A stretch of 64,000 nucleotides of DNA. Source: Gammaproteobacteria bacterium. Its GTDB lineage: Bacteria; Pseudomonadota; Gammaproteobacteria; HK1. Positions 8,727 to 16,920 of the stretch are shown piece after piece. Position 1 is the stretch's first letter. Every line of letters begins with the position of its first letter. A program made the position numbers and the translations under genes. The stretch is from the NCBI GenBank assembly GCA_012103455.1, contig WLWT01000001.1:2218001-2282000 (forward strand), read 5' to 3'. The notes under the pieces were generated by a model. It was not told the DNA's origin and did not search any database. It saw only the letters and a list, made by a program, of their open reading frames with translations.

Positions 8727-11624
8727 TCAAAGCAGGGCTGTCTGTTCTGGTAGTGTTTCGACTTGCTCGGCGAGCCGCGTAATCTCGTTCCAGGCTACGA
8801 CCAGACTGTTGTAAGCCAACGCCTCGTTAGCCCACCGATTCCGTTCGCAGATCACATATAGCCGATAAGCGAGGTCTCTCGCGACCTCAGCCTTTGCGCC
8901 AAGTTGCGCAGCCAGCCGGGCAGCTTCCTGCTCTCCTCCACCCCCTTCTTGCACCAGAGCACGAATGAGATATTGGGTCGTTTCCCAGACAGTTAGCCGA
9001 GTATCCGAGGAGAGATCCCAGTCATCTGGAAGCTCGTCTCGCCTCAATAGCCGCACCTTGCCGGACTTCGCTTCGAGAATCCCCGCCTCGACCAACCCGT
9101 TGACACCCACGTTCTTACTCTTGCTAAGCTGTTCAGCATCACCAAACTCTCCTTGTTCATTTCCGTGCTGAGCAAACCACGTCACCGCCCAACGAGTGTC
9201 GTCGTCAAATTCCCCCTCTTGCTCCTCCAGCACTTCGTCCAACACCTGATTGATCAGCGCGAGCGCCTCACGGACGGTTAAAGGAACGCCGGACGCGCTC
9301 AGTACTTTTTCGTAGCGTGTATAAACCGCCATTCCTGGACCGATGGCTGATTGAGCAAGATCCACTGGTGCAATGTTTCCATGTTGGAGATGCGCGATAG
9401 CTTCAGGCAATTCCGCTTTGAGCGCGTTGACAAACTCTCGGCGTGTCGCGGTTGTCGCTTCTAGGTCACGCGGGCGACAGACGATTATGATGCTGGAGGC
9501 AAGCGCGTTGTATCCCTGGCCCATCATGCGACTGCTATTCTCGGTACGCATAGGCAATGTGCCGCTGATAGCGAAACCGGCGCAGATTACCGCATCAAGA
9601 AAAGTCTCCCAGCCGGTACTCGAAGTTCCTGAATCTCCTTTCCTCTCCGATTGCTTAAATGCGTAGTAGATTGTCACAGGAAACGCAGGATGCGCCTGTT
9701 CAGCAATGCGATGCATCGCTTTTTTCATGCCAGTGAGGAAAAAGCTCTCTGCCTTCTCCTTGGAGCCGTGGCGATAGGGAGTGGCTACCAGTTCTTCAGA
9801 CTTGGGAACCGCGAGGGTGGCGAATAGTTCAGGGAATACGGGTTTCAGAGTCCGGCGAAGCCAGACGTAAAAAAAGTCCGATAGGTCCGCGTAGCCAATA
9901 TTGTCGTAGTAGGGAGGGTCGGTGGAAACCACTTTCGCTCTTGAGATTTCTTGTTGGCCAGCATCTGCCTGTTGGGCGGTTCCGATTGCGTTCGTTGATA
10001 CAAACTGGAATGACTTTGCAAATGCCTTTGCGATCCCTTCTACGAAAACGACCCATGCACCAGAACTGCTCCCAAGTGGGTTTCCCTCCGCGAAGTCCCA
10101 GATCATCGGGATTGCTTGCCTTCCAAACAAATGACGGGGGCATTGAGCGATCGGCTCCCAACCGCATAGGCTGTTTCCCAAGTCAGCTTGTTTGCTAAGC
10201 GCGAACGCCAAATAGACCCCAACTGACTGAGCGTAGACGGACGCGCTGTCCTCGCCTTTTTCGTCCCGATTACAGTAGTTTGGGAGTCCGGTGGCAATCG
10301 CGTCTTTCAGGATGCGTTCTCGCGCCTCCCCGACAAGATCTGAGAGAGTCGCCAGCGCCACAAGCTGACGCGGAGTGAATATGTCACGATACTTCGTTAA
10401 TCCGTAAATCTGGGTCTTAATGTCACGGGGGTGATAATTGATGCTCTGCTCTGGAGTCCAAAACGGCTCAGCCTGCTGCTCGATTTCTTCAAGCATAGGC
10501 GTGGGGGAAAGGTATACTCGCCCACGCATTCCCTCAGCAACAACGGCGAGCAGGCGAGTGCGAATACGACCAGCCTTGCCTTCATCCCGTATGTAGTCAT
10601 AAGTGATTGGCACATCAGACATCAGACATCGAAATGCTGCCCATTTGCCAGCGGATGTCCCGTTCTTCACAACATGCGGATGATCAGGCTTGCCGACTTT
10701 CACCGTGAAGCGGTATCCGTGATTTCCGATGACGGGCTCGACGTAGGCTTCTTTTCCCTTCTTGGTAGATAGCATGAACGTGGTGGCAAGCGGCACATCG
10801 ACGTTCGCGAAGGCTGGATTGGGGCTTTTTACCGTGCGAGCCCAGATCCATGCGATCACTGTAAGTTTCTTCCCCAAATAAGGTTCAAGGTCAGGCCTCT
10901 CCGTGGACATCTCCACTGTTACCTCGACCTGCGGATATAGATGTCCTATACGTTTTTGCGCCTCGTCTCGCATCCACCGTCCGTAGTAGCGCACGTCCTC
11001 CGAAAGCCCCTGCGCACCAGTCCAATCTTTTTCGAGTAGTGTCTTCTCTTCGCGGGATTTCGGGTTCACTGGTGGTATACCGGCGAACTTCGGCGGAATC
11101 TCAATCATCGCCTTGCAAATGAGCACGGCCACGGGATTTAGGTCGCTTGCATAGGCTTGCAAACCGAGTCGTTGTGCCTCCAATGGGAGTGCGCCACCCC
11201 CCGCAAAGGGGTCGTGGAAAGCAGTCAACTTCTCAGGGTTAAAGAATTCGTCTGCACGGGGATGCTCAGCGTTATCCGCACACGTGGTGCGCCAACTCCG
11301 CCAAATCTCGTCCCGCGCCTGCTGGAGCACTGCCTCGTCAGTCGTGTTCTCCCACTTCACCAGATTCTCGATGATCTTGAATAGCCGCTGACGCTCCTTC
11401 TCCTGCGATTCCTCGGTAGGAAATTCCTCGGGATGGCTCGATGGATCGTCCACCATTTGCGCGAATATCACCGCTCGTGCCGCCGCGAGTGGTCGCCGGG
11501 CCCACCACAGATGCAACGTGCTCGGATGACCGTGGCGTATCGACTTTTCTCGCGCCGACGCCGCGTTGATGGCATCGAGTGGCAGGGCGACTTCGATTAG
11601 CTTCTTCCGATACAGTTGCGGCAT
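8727..11624 (-). CDS. DUF1156 (COG1743) amino-type DNA methyltransferase
   Basis: 965-residue DNA methylase with the N-terminal DUF1156 region (LPLDAINAASAREKSIRHGHPSTLHLWWARRP). The SAM-binding motif I is DPFAGGGALPLEA (about 138-150) and the catalytic motif IV is DPPYYDN near residue 565; together they predict adenine-N6 or cytosine-N4 methylation. Proteins of this type pair with DUF499 ATPases and helicases in defence islands, where methylation would mark host DNA. The gene begins two bases after the small hypothetical ends and is followed by the DUF499 gene. The frame is intact with all key residues. Recognition sequence unknown. Confidence 0.88.
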   Translation of the reverse strand: MPQLYRKKLIEVALPLDAINAASAREKSIRHGHPSTLHLWWARRPLAAARAVIFAQMVDDPSSHPEEFPTEESQEKERQRLFKIIENLVKWENTTDEAVLQQARDEIWRSWRTTCADNAEHPRADEFFNPEKLTAFHDPFAGGGALPLEAQRLGLQAYASDLNPVAVLICKAMIEIPPKFAGIPPVNPKSREEKTLLEKDWTGAQGLSEDVRYYGRWMRDEAQKRIGHLYPQVEVTVEMSTERPDLEPYLGKKLTVIAWIWARTVKSPNPAFANVDVPLATTFMLSTKKGKEAYVEPVIGNHGYRFTVKVGKPDHPHVVKNGTSAGKWAAFRCLMSDVPITYDYIRDEGKAGRIRTRLLAVVAEGMRGRVYLSPTPMLEEIEQQAEPFWTPEQSINYHPRDIKTQIYGLTKYRDIFTPRQLVALATLSDLVGEARERILKDAIATGLPNYCNRDEKGEDSASVYAQSVGVYLAFALSKQADLGNSLCGWEPIAQCPRHLFGRQAIPMIWDFAEGNPLGSSSGAWVVFVEGIAKAFAKSFQFVSTNAIGTAQQADAGQQEISRAKVVSTDPPYYDNIGYADLSDFFYVWLRRTLKPVFPELFATLAVPKSEELVATPYRHGSKEKAESFFLTGMKKAMHRIAEQAHPAFPVTIYYAFKQSERKGDSGTSSTGWETFLDAVICAGFAISGTLPMRTENSSRMMGQGYNALASSIIIVCRPRDLEATTATRREFVNALKAELPEAIAHLQHGNIAPVDLAQSAIGPGMAVYTRYEKVLSASGVPLTVREALALINQVLDEVLEEQEGEFDDDTRWAVTWFAQHGNEQGEFGDAEQLSKSKNVGVNGLVEAGILEAKSGKVRLLRRDELPDDWDLSSDTRLTVWETTQYLIRALVQEGGGGEQEAARLAAQLGAKAEVARDLAYRLYVICERNRWANEALAYNSLVVAWNEITRLAEQVETLPEQTALL

Positions 11625-11626
11625 GA

Positions 11627-11950
11627 CTACTTCCAGAAGCGACCGCTCGAATAGATTGGAGCGTTCGGGTGCGGGCGTCGATGAAATGGTGGGTCGGGCG
11701 GACGCAAGAAGCCCTGTGCGTTGGCGTCCTCGGTGTAACGTGCGAATCCGTTCCTACGCAGCGCTTGCTGAGCACCACCTTCGCTTGGGAAGGCCAGTTC
11801 ATCGAAGACACCTGAAGTGTCACCGAAGAACCCCACTATGACCCCATCTTGGCGGGCATTGATGAGTGCCCAATTCTGTTGAAGGAATTCGACGACCTTG
11901 AACCAGTAGTCCCTACTGCTGATTGGAACCTCTTCACGGTTAGGCGTCAC
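11627..11950 (-). CDS. Small hypothetical protein of the DUF1156 operon
   Basis: 107 residues, starting MTPNREEVPISSRDYWFKVVEFLQQNWALI, with a proline-rich C-terminus. Its start overlaps the helicase stop by 4 bases and it ends 2 bases before the methylase start, so it is translated with them. No motif is recognised. The tight placement suggests a subunit or regulator of the methylase-ATPase complex; that is inference from position only. Confidence 0.65.
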   Translation of the reverse strand: MTPNREEVPISSRDYWFKVVEFLQQNWALINARQDGVIVGFFGDTSGVFDELAFPSEGGAQQALRRNGFARYTEDANAQGFLRPPDPPFHRRPHPNAPIYSSGRFWK

Positions 11951-14900
11951 GCCGGAAGTTCCGCCCGTGTTAGAAGTTCGCCAAGGTTGTAGTTGACGCT
12001 CGTGACTCCGAAGTCTGGTTCCTTCTGGAACGGCTGGCGAAGGTATCGGACCGTGCAGCCGTTGATCTGATGGTACGTCGAGGCATCCTCAGCCACCTTG
12101 AAGGCGTCCGTTTCTCCGAATTCCTCGGAGGTCGGTACCTCCACTAGGGCTAGGATAAAGTCGTCCGGCTTGTTGAAGGCGGTTAGGATTTCGTTCTTGG
12201 TGATCGTCACTGTTCTAGCGCCATGGACCCGGCCCTTGACTTCGATGAATCGTAGCTTGCCAGTACCCGGTACACGAGACTCCACGTCATAGCCGAGCTT
12301 ATCTGCCCCCACATCCCTCGGCTCATAGCCAAGCTCGCGCTCGGTCTGCATGACCGCCTCCATCGCTGCCGCCTCCACTCGGCCGGTCTCCTTGGCGAAA
12401 GTAGCCGGAGTCTTCACTCTCTCTCCCCGTAATCGCGCCAGCAAGCCAGCGGGGATTACAAGAGCACCGCCGGTCACCACCGGAGGCAAGGGCGCGAGCT
12501 TGCGCTCCTGCTCCAACTCGCTCATGCGCTTTTGCAGCCTCGCCTGTAGCTCATCAGCCCGCGCACGGGCCTTGGCCGAATTCAGCTTGGCGTTGACCTT
12601 GCCCGCCTGTTCCTGAGCCTGTAGCTCCGTGGCTCTATAATCCCAGTGGTTGATTTCCTTGGTCAGCCGGTCCTTGACCGCCGACCTGGTCTTGTCAACC
12701 AAGTCTTCCTTCCGCGCACGGACCTCGTTCAAGTGACCCGGTACCAGTTGTCCGATGGCGTAGGAGACGGCTTTCTGCTCCAAGCCCTCCTTGAGCCACG
12801 CGGAGCCGAGCAGGCCGGCGACCAAGGGCTTCTCGTCGTCTCTAATCGCTCGATAATCCAAGTACGGTGCTTGTCCACCGGAGCGCACATCGCCGTCCTC
12901 GCCAATCTCCACGAACACCATTGCGCGGGACACCAGACGGTTCTGTCCACCCGCCCCTGGCCGGGCGTCCTGTACCGAATGTTCCAGGAAGAACAGCACG
13001 CGGGCGTCCTCGCCGGGGTCGGATTCGTTCACGAGTACGGCACCCTGCTTGAGCAGATCGCGGTGGCGCTCCATGACGATATCGGTCACCGCGCTGAGCA
13101 GCGGATGGCCAGGACACAGGAAGGCGGCTGGCGGCTTGCCCGCCACCGCGATTTTGTTCTTGTCGAAGCATACCCGCTCGTACTTTGTTTGCACCGGAGC
13201 GCCGATGCCAATCTGGCGATCCCGTGCGCGGATGACCGCCGGGACGTTGGTGATCTCGTACCGCTTAGTCTCCCGCTCACGGATGGTTCCATTCAGGAGC
13301 CGGAACGCTTCCTTGAAGTAGCCCTCGATGAAGTGAGGCTGGAGCCGCCTTGCCTCAATGCGCTCCATCTCTTCGCGGATACTGTGGACTCGGCTTGCGT
13401 CCATCATGTCATGCGCCAGCGCTCGTTGTTCGAGGAGGTCTTCCAGGTGACTCCGGTCGAGGGCGTTCTCGACGACTTGGTTGAGCTTGGCCCGGACCTC
13501 CGGGTCGTCTCCGTATCGAATTGCCTCGATGAGCAGTTCCCGCAAGCGAACACCATCAATGGCCTTACCAAGCACGTCGAAGACACCGCCGCCCAAGGCT
13601 TCGCGCTCCACCTCGAGCTTGTGCAGCAAGGTCATGTAGACATCGCCCTCGCGGGTCTCATGCGCGAGCAGGTTCCACAGATGGCAGACCTCGGTCTGCC
13701 CGATGCGGTGGATGCGTCCGAAGCGCTGCTCGATTCGATTGGGGTTCCAGGGCAAGTCGTAGTTGACCATCAGGTGGGCGCGTTGCAGGTTGATGCCTTC
13801 ACCGGCCGCATCGGTGGCGACGAGGACCAACACGTCCTTGTCCTGCGTGAACCGCTCCTGCGCGTTGCGGCGCTCTTCCCGGCCCTGCCCGCCGTGGATG
13901 GTGAGCACGGCATCCTCGTGGCCGATGAGCGTGCGTATCCGGTCGGCGAGGTAGTTCAGGGTGTCACGGTGCTCGGTGAAGACGATGAGCTTCCTGCGCA
14001 GCCCATGGGTGTCGAACATTTCGGGATTGTCCTGGAGCAGCCGTGATAGCTCGTCCCACTTGCGGTCCGTGCCGGCGCGGCGCACGTTGAGCGCCAGTTT
14101 CTCCAAGTCCTGGAGCAGACCAATCTCCGTCTTTAGTTCCGCGATGGTGCGGGCGGTGGTCGCGTCATCGACAATTTGCTCTTCCAACGCCTCAAGCTCA
14201 TCCTCCGGCGTCTCGTCGATGTCCTCGTAGTCAATCTCCGGCACGTCGTAGCCGGGCTTGCGGAGGTTATCGGCGACCTTGCCGCCTCGGCGCAGGATCT
14301 CCTCCTCCCGGAGCCGCTTCTCCAGCCGCTTACGGCGACGACTCAGCGATTGGTAGATGGCCTCCGGGGAGGACGCGAGCCGCCTCTGGAGGATGGTCAG
14401 GGCGAAGCCTACGGTGCCCCTACGTCCCTTGTTCTTGAGGTTGTCGGCTCGATTGAACTCCTCGCGCACATAGTCCGTGACGGCGCGGTATAACTGAGCC
14501 TCGCCGTCGGACAGTTCGTAACTCACCGTGTAGGCCCGGCGCTGCGGGAACAGCGGTTTGCCGTCGAACTTGAGCAACTGCTCCTTGACCATCCGGCGCA
14601 TGAGATCGGACGTGTCCGTGGTATGGACACCATTGCGGAAGCGCCCTTCGAAGCGGTCGCCATCGAGCAGCGCGAGAAAAAGCTGGAAGTCCTCCTCCTT
14701 GCCGTTGTGCGGCGTGGCACTCAGCAGCAGGAAGTGCCGCGTCAGACCGGCCAGCAGCTTGCCGAGCTTGTAGCGCTTGGTCTCCTTGACCTCGCCGGAG
14801 AAGAACGAGGCCGACATCTTGTGCGCCTCGTCGCAGATCACCACGTCCCAGTCGGTCTGCTCCAACTTAGCGTGCAGAGCTTCGTTGCGGGCCAGCTTGT

Positions 14901-15519
14901 CGAGCCGGGCGATGAGCAGACTCTGCTCGCTGAACACATTGCCAGTGCGCGCCGACTCGATCATGTCGTTGGTCATGATCTCGAACGGAAGCTGGAACCG
15001 CTGCCATAACTCGTCCTGCCACTGCTCGACCAGATTGCCGGGGCACACGACGAGGCAGCGGCTGAGGTCACCCCGGACCAGGAGTTCCTTCATCAGGAGC
15101 CCGGCCATGATGGTCTTCCCGGCACCAGGGTCGTCGGCCAGCAGGAAGCGCAGCGGCTGGCGGGTCAGCATCTCCCCGTAGACCGCCGTGATCTGGTGCG
15201 GCAGCGGCTCTACCAGGGACGTGTGAACGGCGAGATAGGGATCGAACAGATGGGCCAGGCGGATGCGCTGCGCCTCGGCCACCAGCCGTAGCCTGTCGCC
15301 ATCGGCGTCGAAGGACCAGGGGCGGGCGGCCTCCACAAGGTCCAGGGTGCGCTCCATGTCGCGGTAGAGCAGTTGCGTGCCGGGCACGCCGTTTGCCGCC
15401 TTGTAGATGACCTCGGCCACATCCGAGCCGTGCCACTTCACCGTCTCGACGGTGACGTTCTCGCCCGGCAGGATGCCCCGGAGGATGCTGCCGGCGGTGA
15501 TGTCTTGCAGGCGCGCCAT
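11947..15519 (-). CDS. SNF2/DEAH-type helicase with DUF3883-like C-terminus
   Basis: 1190-residue superfamily 2 helicase/translocase. Walker A is DDPGAGKTIMAG (about 129-140), the DEAH box is ICDEAHK (about 228-234), motif III is LLLSATPHNG, and the C-terminal helicase half contains VATDAAGEGINLQ and the HRIGQ box typical of SNF2-like enzymes. Near the C-terminus GADKLGYDVES...RFIEVKGR resembles DUF3883, a nuclease-related fold. The ATG at 15519 is chosen because GGAGGAG lies just before it; the frame stays open 29 codons upstream without a ribosome site. It heads the helicase-hypothetical-methylase-ATPase operon and likely supplies the motor of a methylation-linked defence complex. Confidence 0.88.
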   Translation of the reverse strand: MARLQDITAGSILRGILPGENVTVETVKWHGSDVAEVIYKAANGVPGTQLLYRDMERTLDLVEAARPWSFDADGDRLRLVAEAQRIRLAHLFDPYLAVHTSLVEPLPHQITAVYGEMLTRQPLRFLLADDPGAGKTIMAGLLMKELLVRGDLSRCLVVCPGNLVEQWQDELWQRFQLPFEIMTNDMIESARTGNVFSEQSLLIARLDKLARNEALHAKLEQTDWDVVICDEAHKMSASFFSGEVKETKRYKLGKLLAGLTRHFLLLSATPHNGKEEDFQLFLALLDGDRFEGRFRNGVHTTDTSDLMRRMVKEQLLKFDGKPLFPQRRAYTVSYELSDGEAQLYRAVTDYVREEFNRADNLKNKGRRGTVGFALTILQRRLASSPEAIYQSLSRRRKRLEKRLREEEILRRGGKVADNLRKPGYDVPEIDYEDIDETPEDELEALEEQIVDDATTARTIAELKTEIGLLQDLEKLALNVRRAGTDRKWDELSRLLQDNPEMFDTHGLRRKLIVFTEHRDTLNYLADRIRTLIGHEDAVLTIHGGQGREERRNAQERFTQDKDVLVLVATDAAGEGINLQRAHLMVNYDLPWNPNRIEQRFGRIHRIGQTEVCHLWNLLAHETREGDVYMTLLHKLEVEREALGGGVFDVLGKAIDGVRLRELLIEAIRYGDDPEVRAKLNQVVENALDRSHLEDLLEQRALAHDMMDASRVHSIREEMERIEARRLQPHFIEGYFKEAFRLLNGTIRERETKRYEITNVPAVIRARDRQIGIGAPVQTKYERVCFDKNKIAVAGKPPAAFLCPGHPLLSAVTDIVMERHRDLLKQGAVLVNESDPGEDARVLFFLEHSVQDARPGAGGQNRLVSRAMVFVEIGEDGDVRSGGQAPYLDYRAIRDDEKPLVAGLLGSAWLKEGLEQKAVSYAIGQLVPGHLNEVRARKEDLVDKTRSAVKDRLTKEINHWDYRATELQAQEQAGKVNAKLNSAKARARADELQARLQKRMSELEQERKLAPLPPVVTGGALVIPAGLLARLRGERVKTPATFAKETGRVEAAAMEAVMQTERELGYEPRDVGADKLGYDVESRVPGTGKLRFIEVKGRVHGARTVTITKNEILTAFNKPDDFILALVEVPTSEEFGETDAFKVAEDASTYHQINGCTVRYLRQPFQKEPDFGVTSVNYNLGELLTRAELPA

Positions 15520-15840
15520 GGGCTCCTCCACAGACGCGCGCGGCTCCTGGCACTGTTGGTAGCAAAACCTCCTGGCAGGGTCGCGCGCAGATGACCTCGG
15601 CAGCATAACCGATTGAAAGTGGGTCTAGAACGCCGTCTTCGGCGCAGCAATCTCGGCGCGGCGGTTGGTCCCAAGGCCGCTGTCACGTGGCGCTCAACCG
15701 CGCATTGCAGTCCTGCGCTCACCGCTTCGTTGGCGCCGCAGCAGGGCCTGGCAGCGGCTCCGGTGAATCTGAATTTTCTTAAAGAAATTCAATGAGTTGG
15801 ATTTCATGAAAAAAGTGTGTATGTGGAATCCATGGGCCCC
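15520..15840. other. Gap upstream of the helicase operon
   Basis: About 320 bases between the divergent helicase operon and the decayed integrase module. It must carry the operon promoter, though no boxes can be named with confidence. An imperfect inverted sequence (aattttcttaaagaaatt) lies at about 15772-15789. No gene seen. Confidence 0.35.
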
Positions 15841-16026
15841 ATGGCTACAGCGCAGCCAACGGCTTTGCAGCGCACGCTCTCGCTCGATGAGGCCGCTGAG
15901 TTCCTTAAGGTTATGCATAAGCAAACCGTGCGGCGGGATCCGAAGCGCGAAGCCAGGCAAGGCATAGCGGTACTCGGAGCGTCCGCGAGGCGCGGCGGGC
16001 GCAAAGCGTTGCCAACCCGGCCGTGA
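15841..16026 (+). pseudogene. Excisionase/MerR-like helix-turn-helix remnant
   Basis: The start reads MATAQPTALQRTLSLDEAAEFLK, which matches the helix-turn-helix of excisionase-type proteins that precede tyrosine integrases, then MHKQTVRR. After that the frame loses the expected wing and ends in unrelated sequence at a TGA overlapping the next GTG by four bases. It is probably a frameshifted relic of the integrase module next to it. No function expected. Confidence 0.5.
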
Positions 16027-16625
16027 ACCGCACGCGGCGAGCAATCCGCGGTGTGTTGCGCCGCTGCGAAGAATGGGACTGTCTGCACCGCGCACCGGAG
16101 GTTCGCATGCTGCCGCAGGAGGAGGCACGGATATGCTGGTTGAGCGGGGAGGCGGCGTACAGGTGGCCCGGCGAACGCCCCGGCCCTGTTGCCGGCATGA
16201 TGCGGTGCACCCTCGCGGCCGCACTTCCACAGGCGCATGTGACCGGGCTCGAAGGGCGTCAGCTAGACTTGCCGCGTAGGTGCGCCTGGGTCCATGCGGA
16301 GCAAGCGAAGGCCGGAAAGCCGGTTGCGGTACCGCTCGATCGGCAGGCTTGCCGTGTTCTGCGCCGTCAGATTGGGAAACACGCGGACCGAGTATTCACC
16401 TGCCGGGGAGAGCCCATCACGAAGGCAGGCTAGCGTGCATGGAGCAATGCGCTCAAACGGGCCGCCATCGAAGACCGCCGCTGGCACGACTCGCGGCACA
16501 CCTGGGCTTCTTGGCACGTTCAGCCGGGCACGCCGCTGCCCGTGCTGCAAAAGTTGGCTAGGTGGAGCACGATTCAGATGCTTATGCGCTACGCGCACTT
16601 GACCGCTGACCACCTTGCTCCTTAA
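16023..16625 (+). pseudogene. Tyrosine-recombinase integrase, decayed
   Basis: A phage/island-type tyrosine integrase broken by an in-frame TAG at 16431-16433. Before the stop the sequence keeps family text (QLDLPRRCAWVHAEQAKAGKPVAVPL and RRQIGKH...VFTCRGEPI); after it, in the same frame, come AWSNALKRAAIED, RWHDSRHTWASWH and the tyrosine segment MRYAHLTADHL. The first catalytic Arg (usually GLRQ) reads ALPQ here, so it would be dead even without the stop. The N-terminal arm-binding domain is largely missing. The 3' end points at the tRNA-like sequence at 16733, the usual layout of an island end. It suggests the defence genes to the left arrived on an integrative element. Confidence 0.8.
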
Positions 16626-16732
16626 CGCCGGGAAGCTGGCGGAGCTGTGCACAATGCCCGCCACAGTAACCGAACGCAAGCGCGCGTCCTAGATAGGTAT
16701 GCTCTCTAACTCACTGTTTGCCTTGATGTTTC

Positions 16733-16797
16733 TGGTGGGCGGCGCAGGGATCGAACCGGCGGCCACCTGATTGAAAGACTGACGCTCTTTTTCGCCC
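16733..16797 (-). tRNA. tRNA-like 3' half, probable attachment-site relic
   Basis: Read on the minus strand the last 40 bases look like the 3' half of a tRNA: an anticodon-loop-like CTTTCAA, variable region, GCCGG-TTCGATC-CCTGC T-arm (one mismatch), then a GCCGCCC acceptor and encoded ACCA. The 5' half is shortened: only GGGCG pairs with the acceptor and the D-arm is absent. It is unlikely to be a working tRNA. The part entering the anticodon loop overlaps the 19-bp direct repeat repeated at 20518, which fits an integrase attachment core. Confidence 0.45.
16770..16788. repeat. 19-bp direct repeat, left copy (att-like)
   Basis: The 19 bases attgaaagactgacgctct occur here, inside the tRNA-like sequence, and again at 20518-20536. 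The pair encloses exactly the subtilase/AAA-ATPase cassette. This looks like attL/attR cores. Confidence 0.7.
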
Positions 16798-16920
16798 TAT
16801 CTCTTTGTTTAGGCGAGAGACAATGCGTGCCCACCCAGCTACAAAACGGCACCTTCGGTACACGCTAACCGTCTGCATGCATTGACGTGCGTTTCTCTTT
16901 GTAGAACGCAGTAGGCCACA

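Noticed and set aside
12646..14046. 466-codon plus-strand open frame
   Set aside because: It lies fully antisense to the helicase, whose motifs (DEAH, HRIGQ) are certain; high GC produces long shadow frames.
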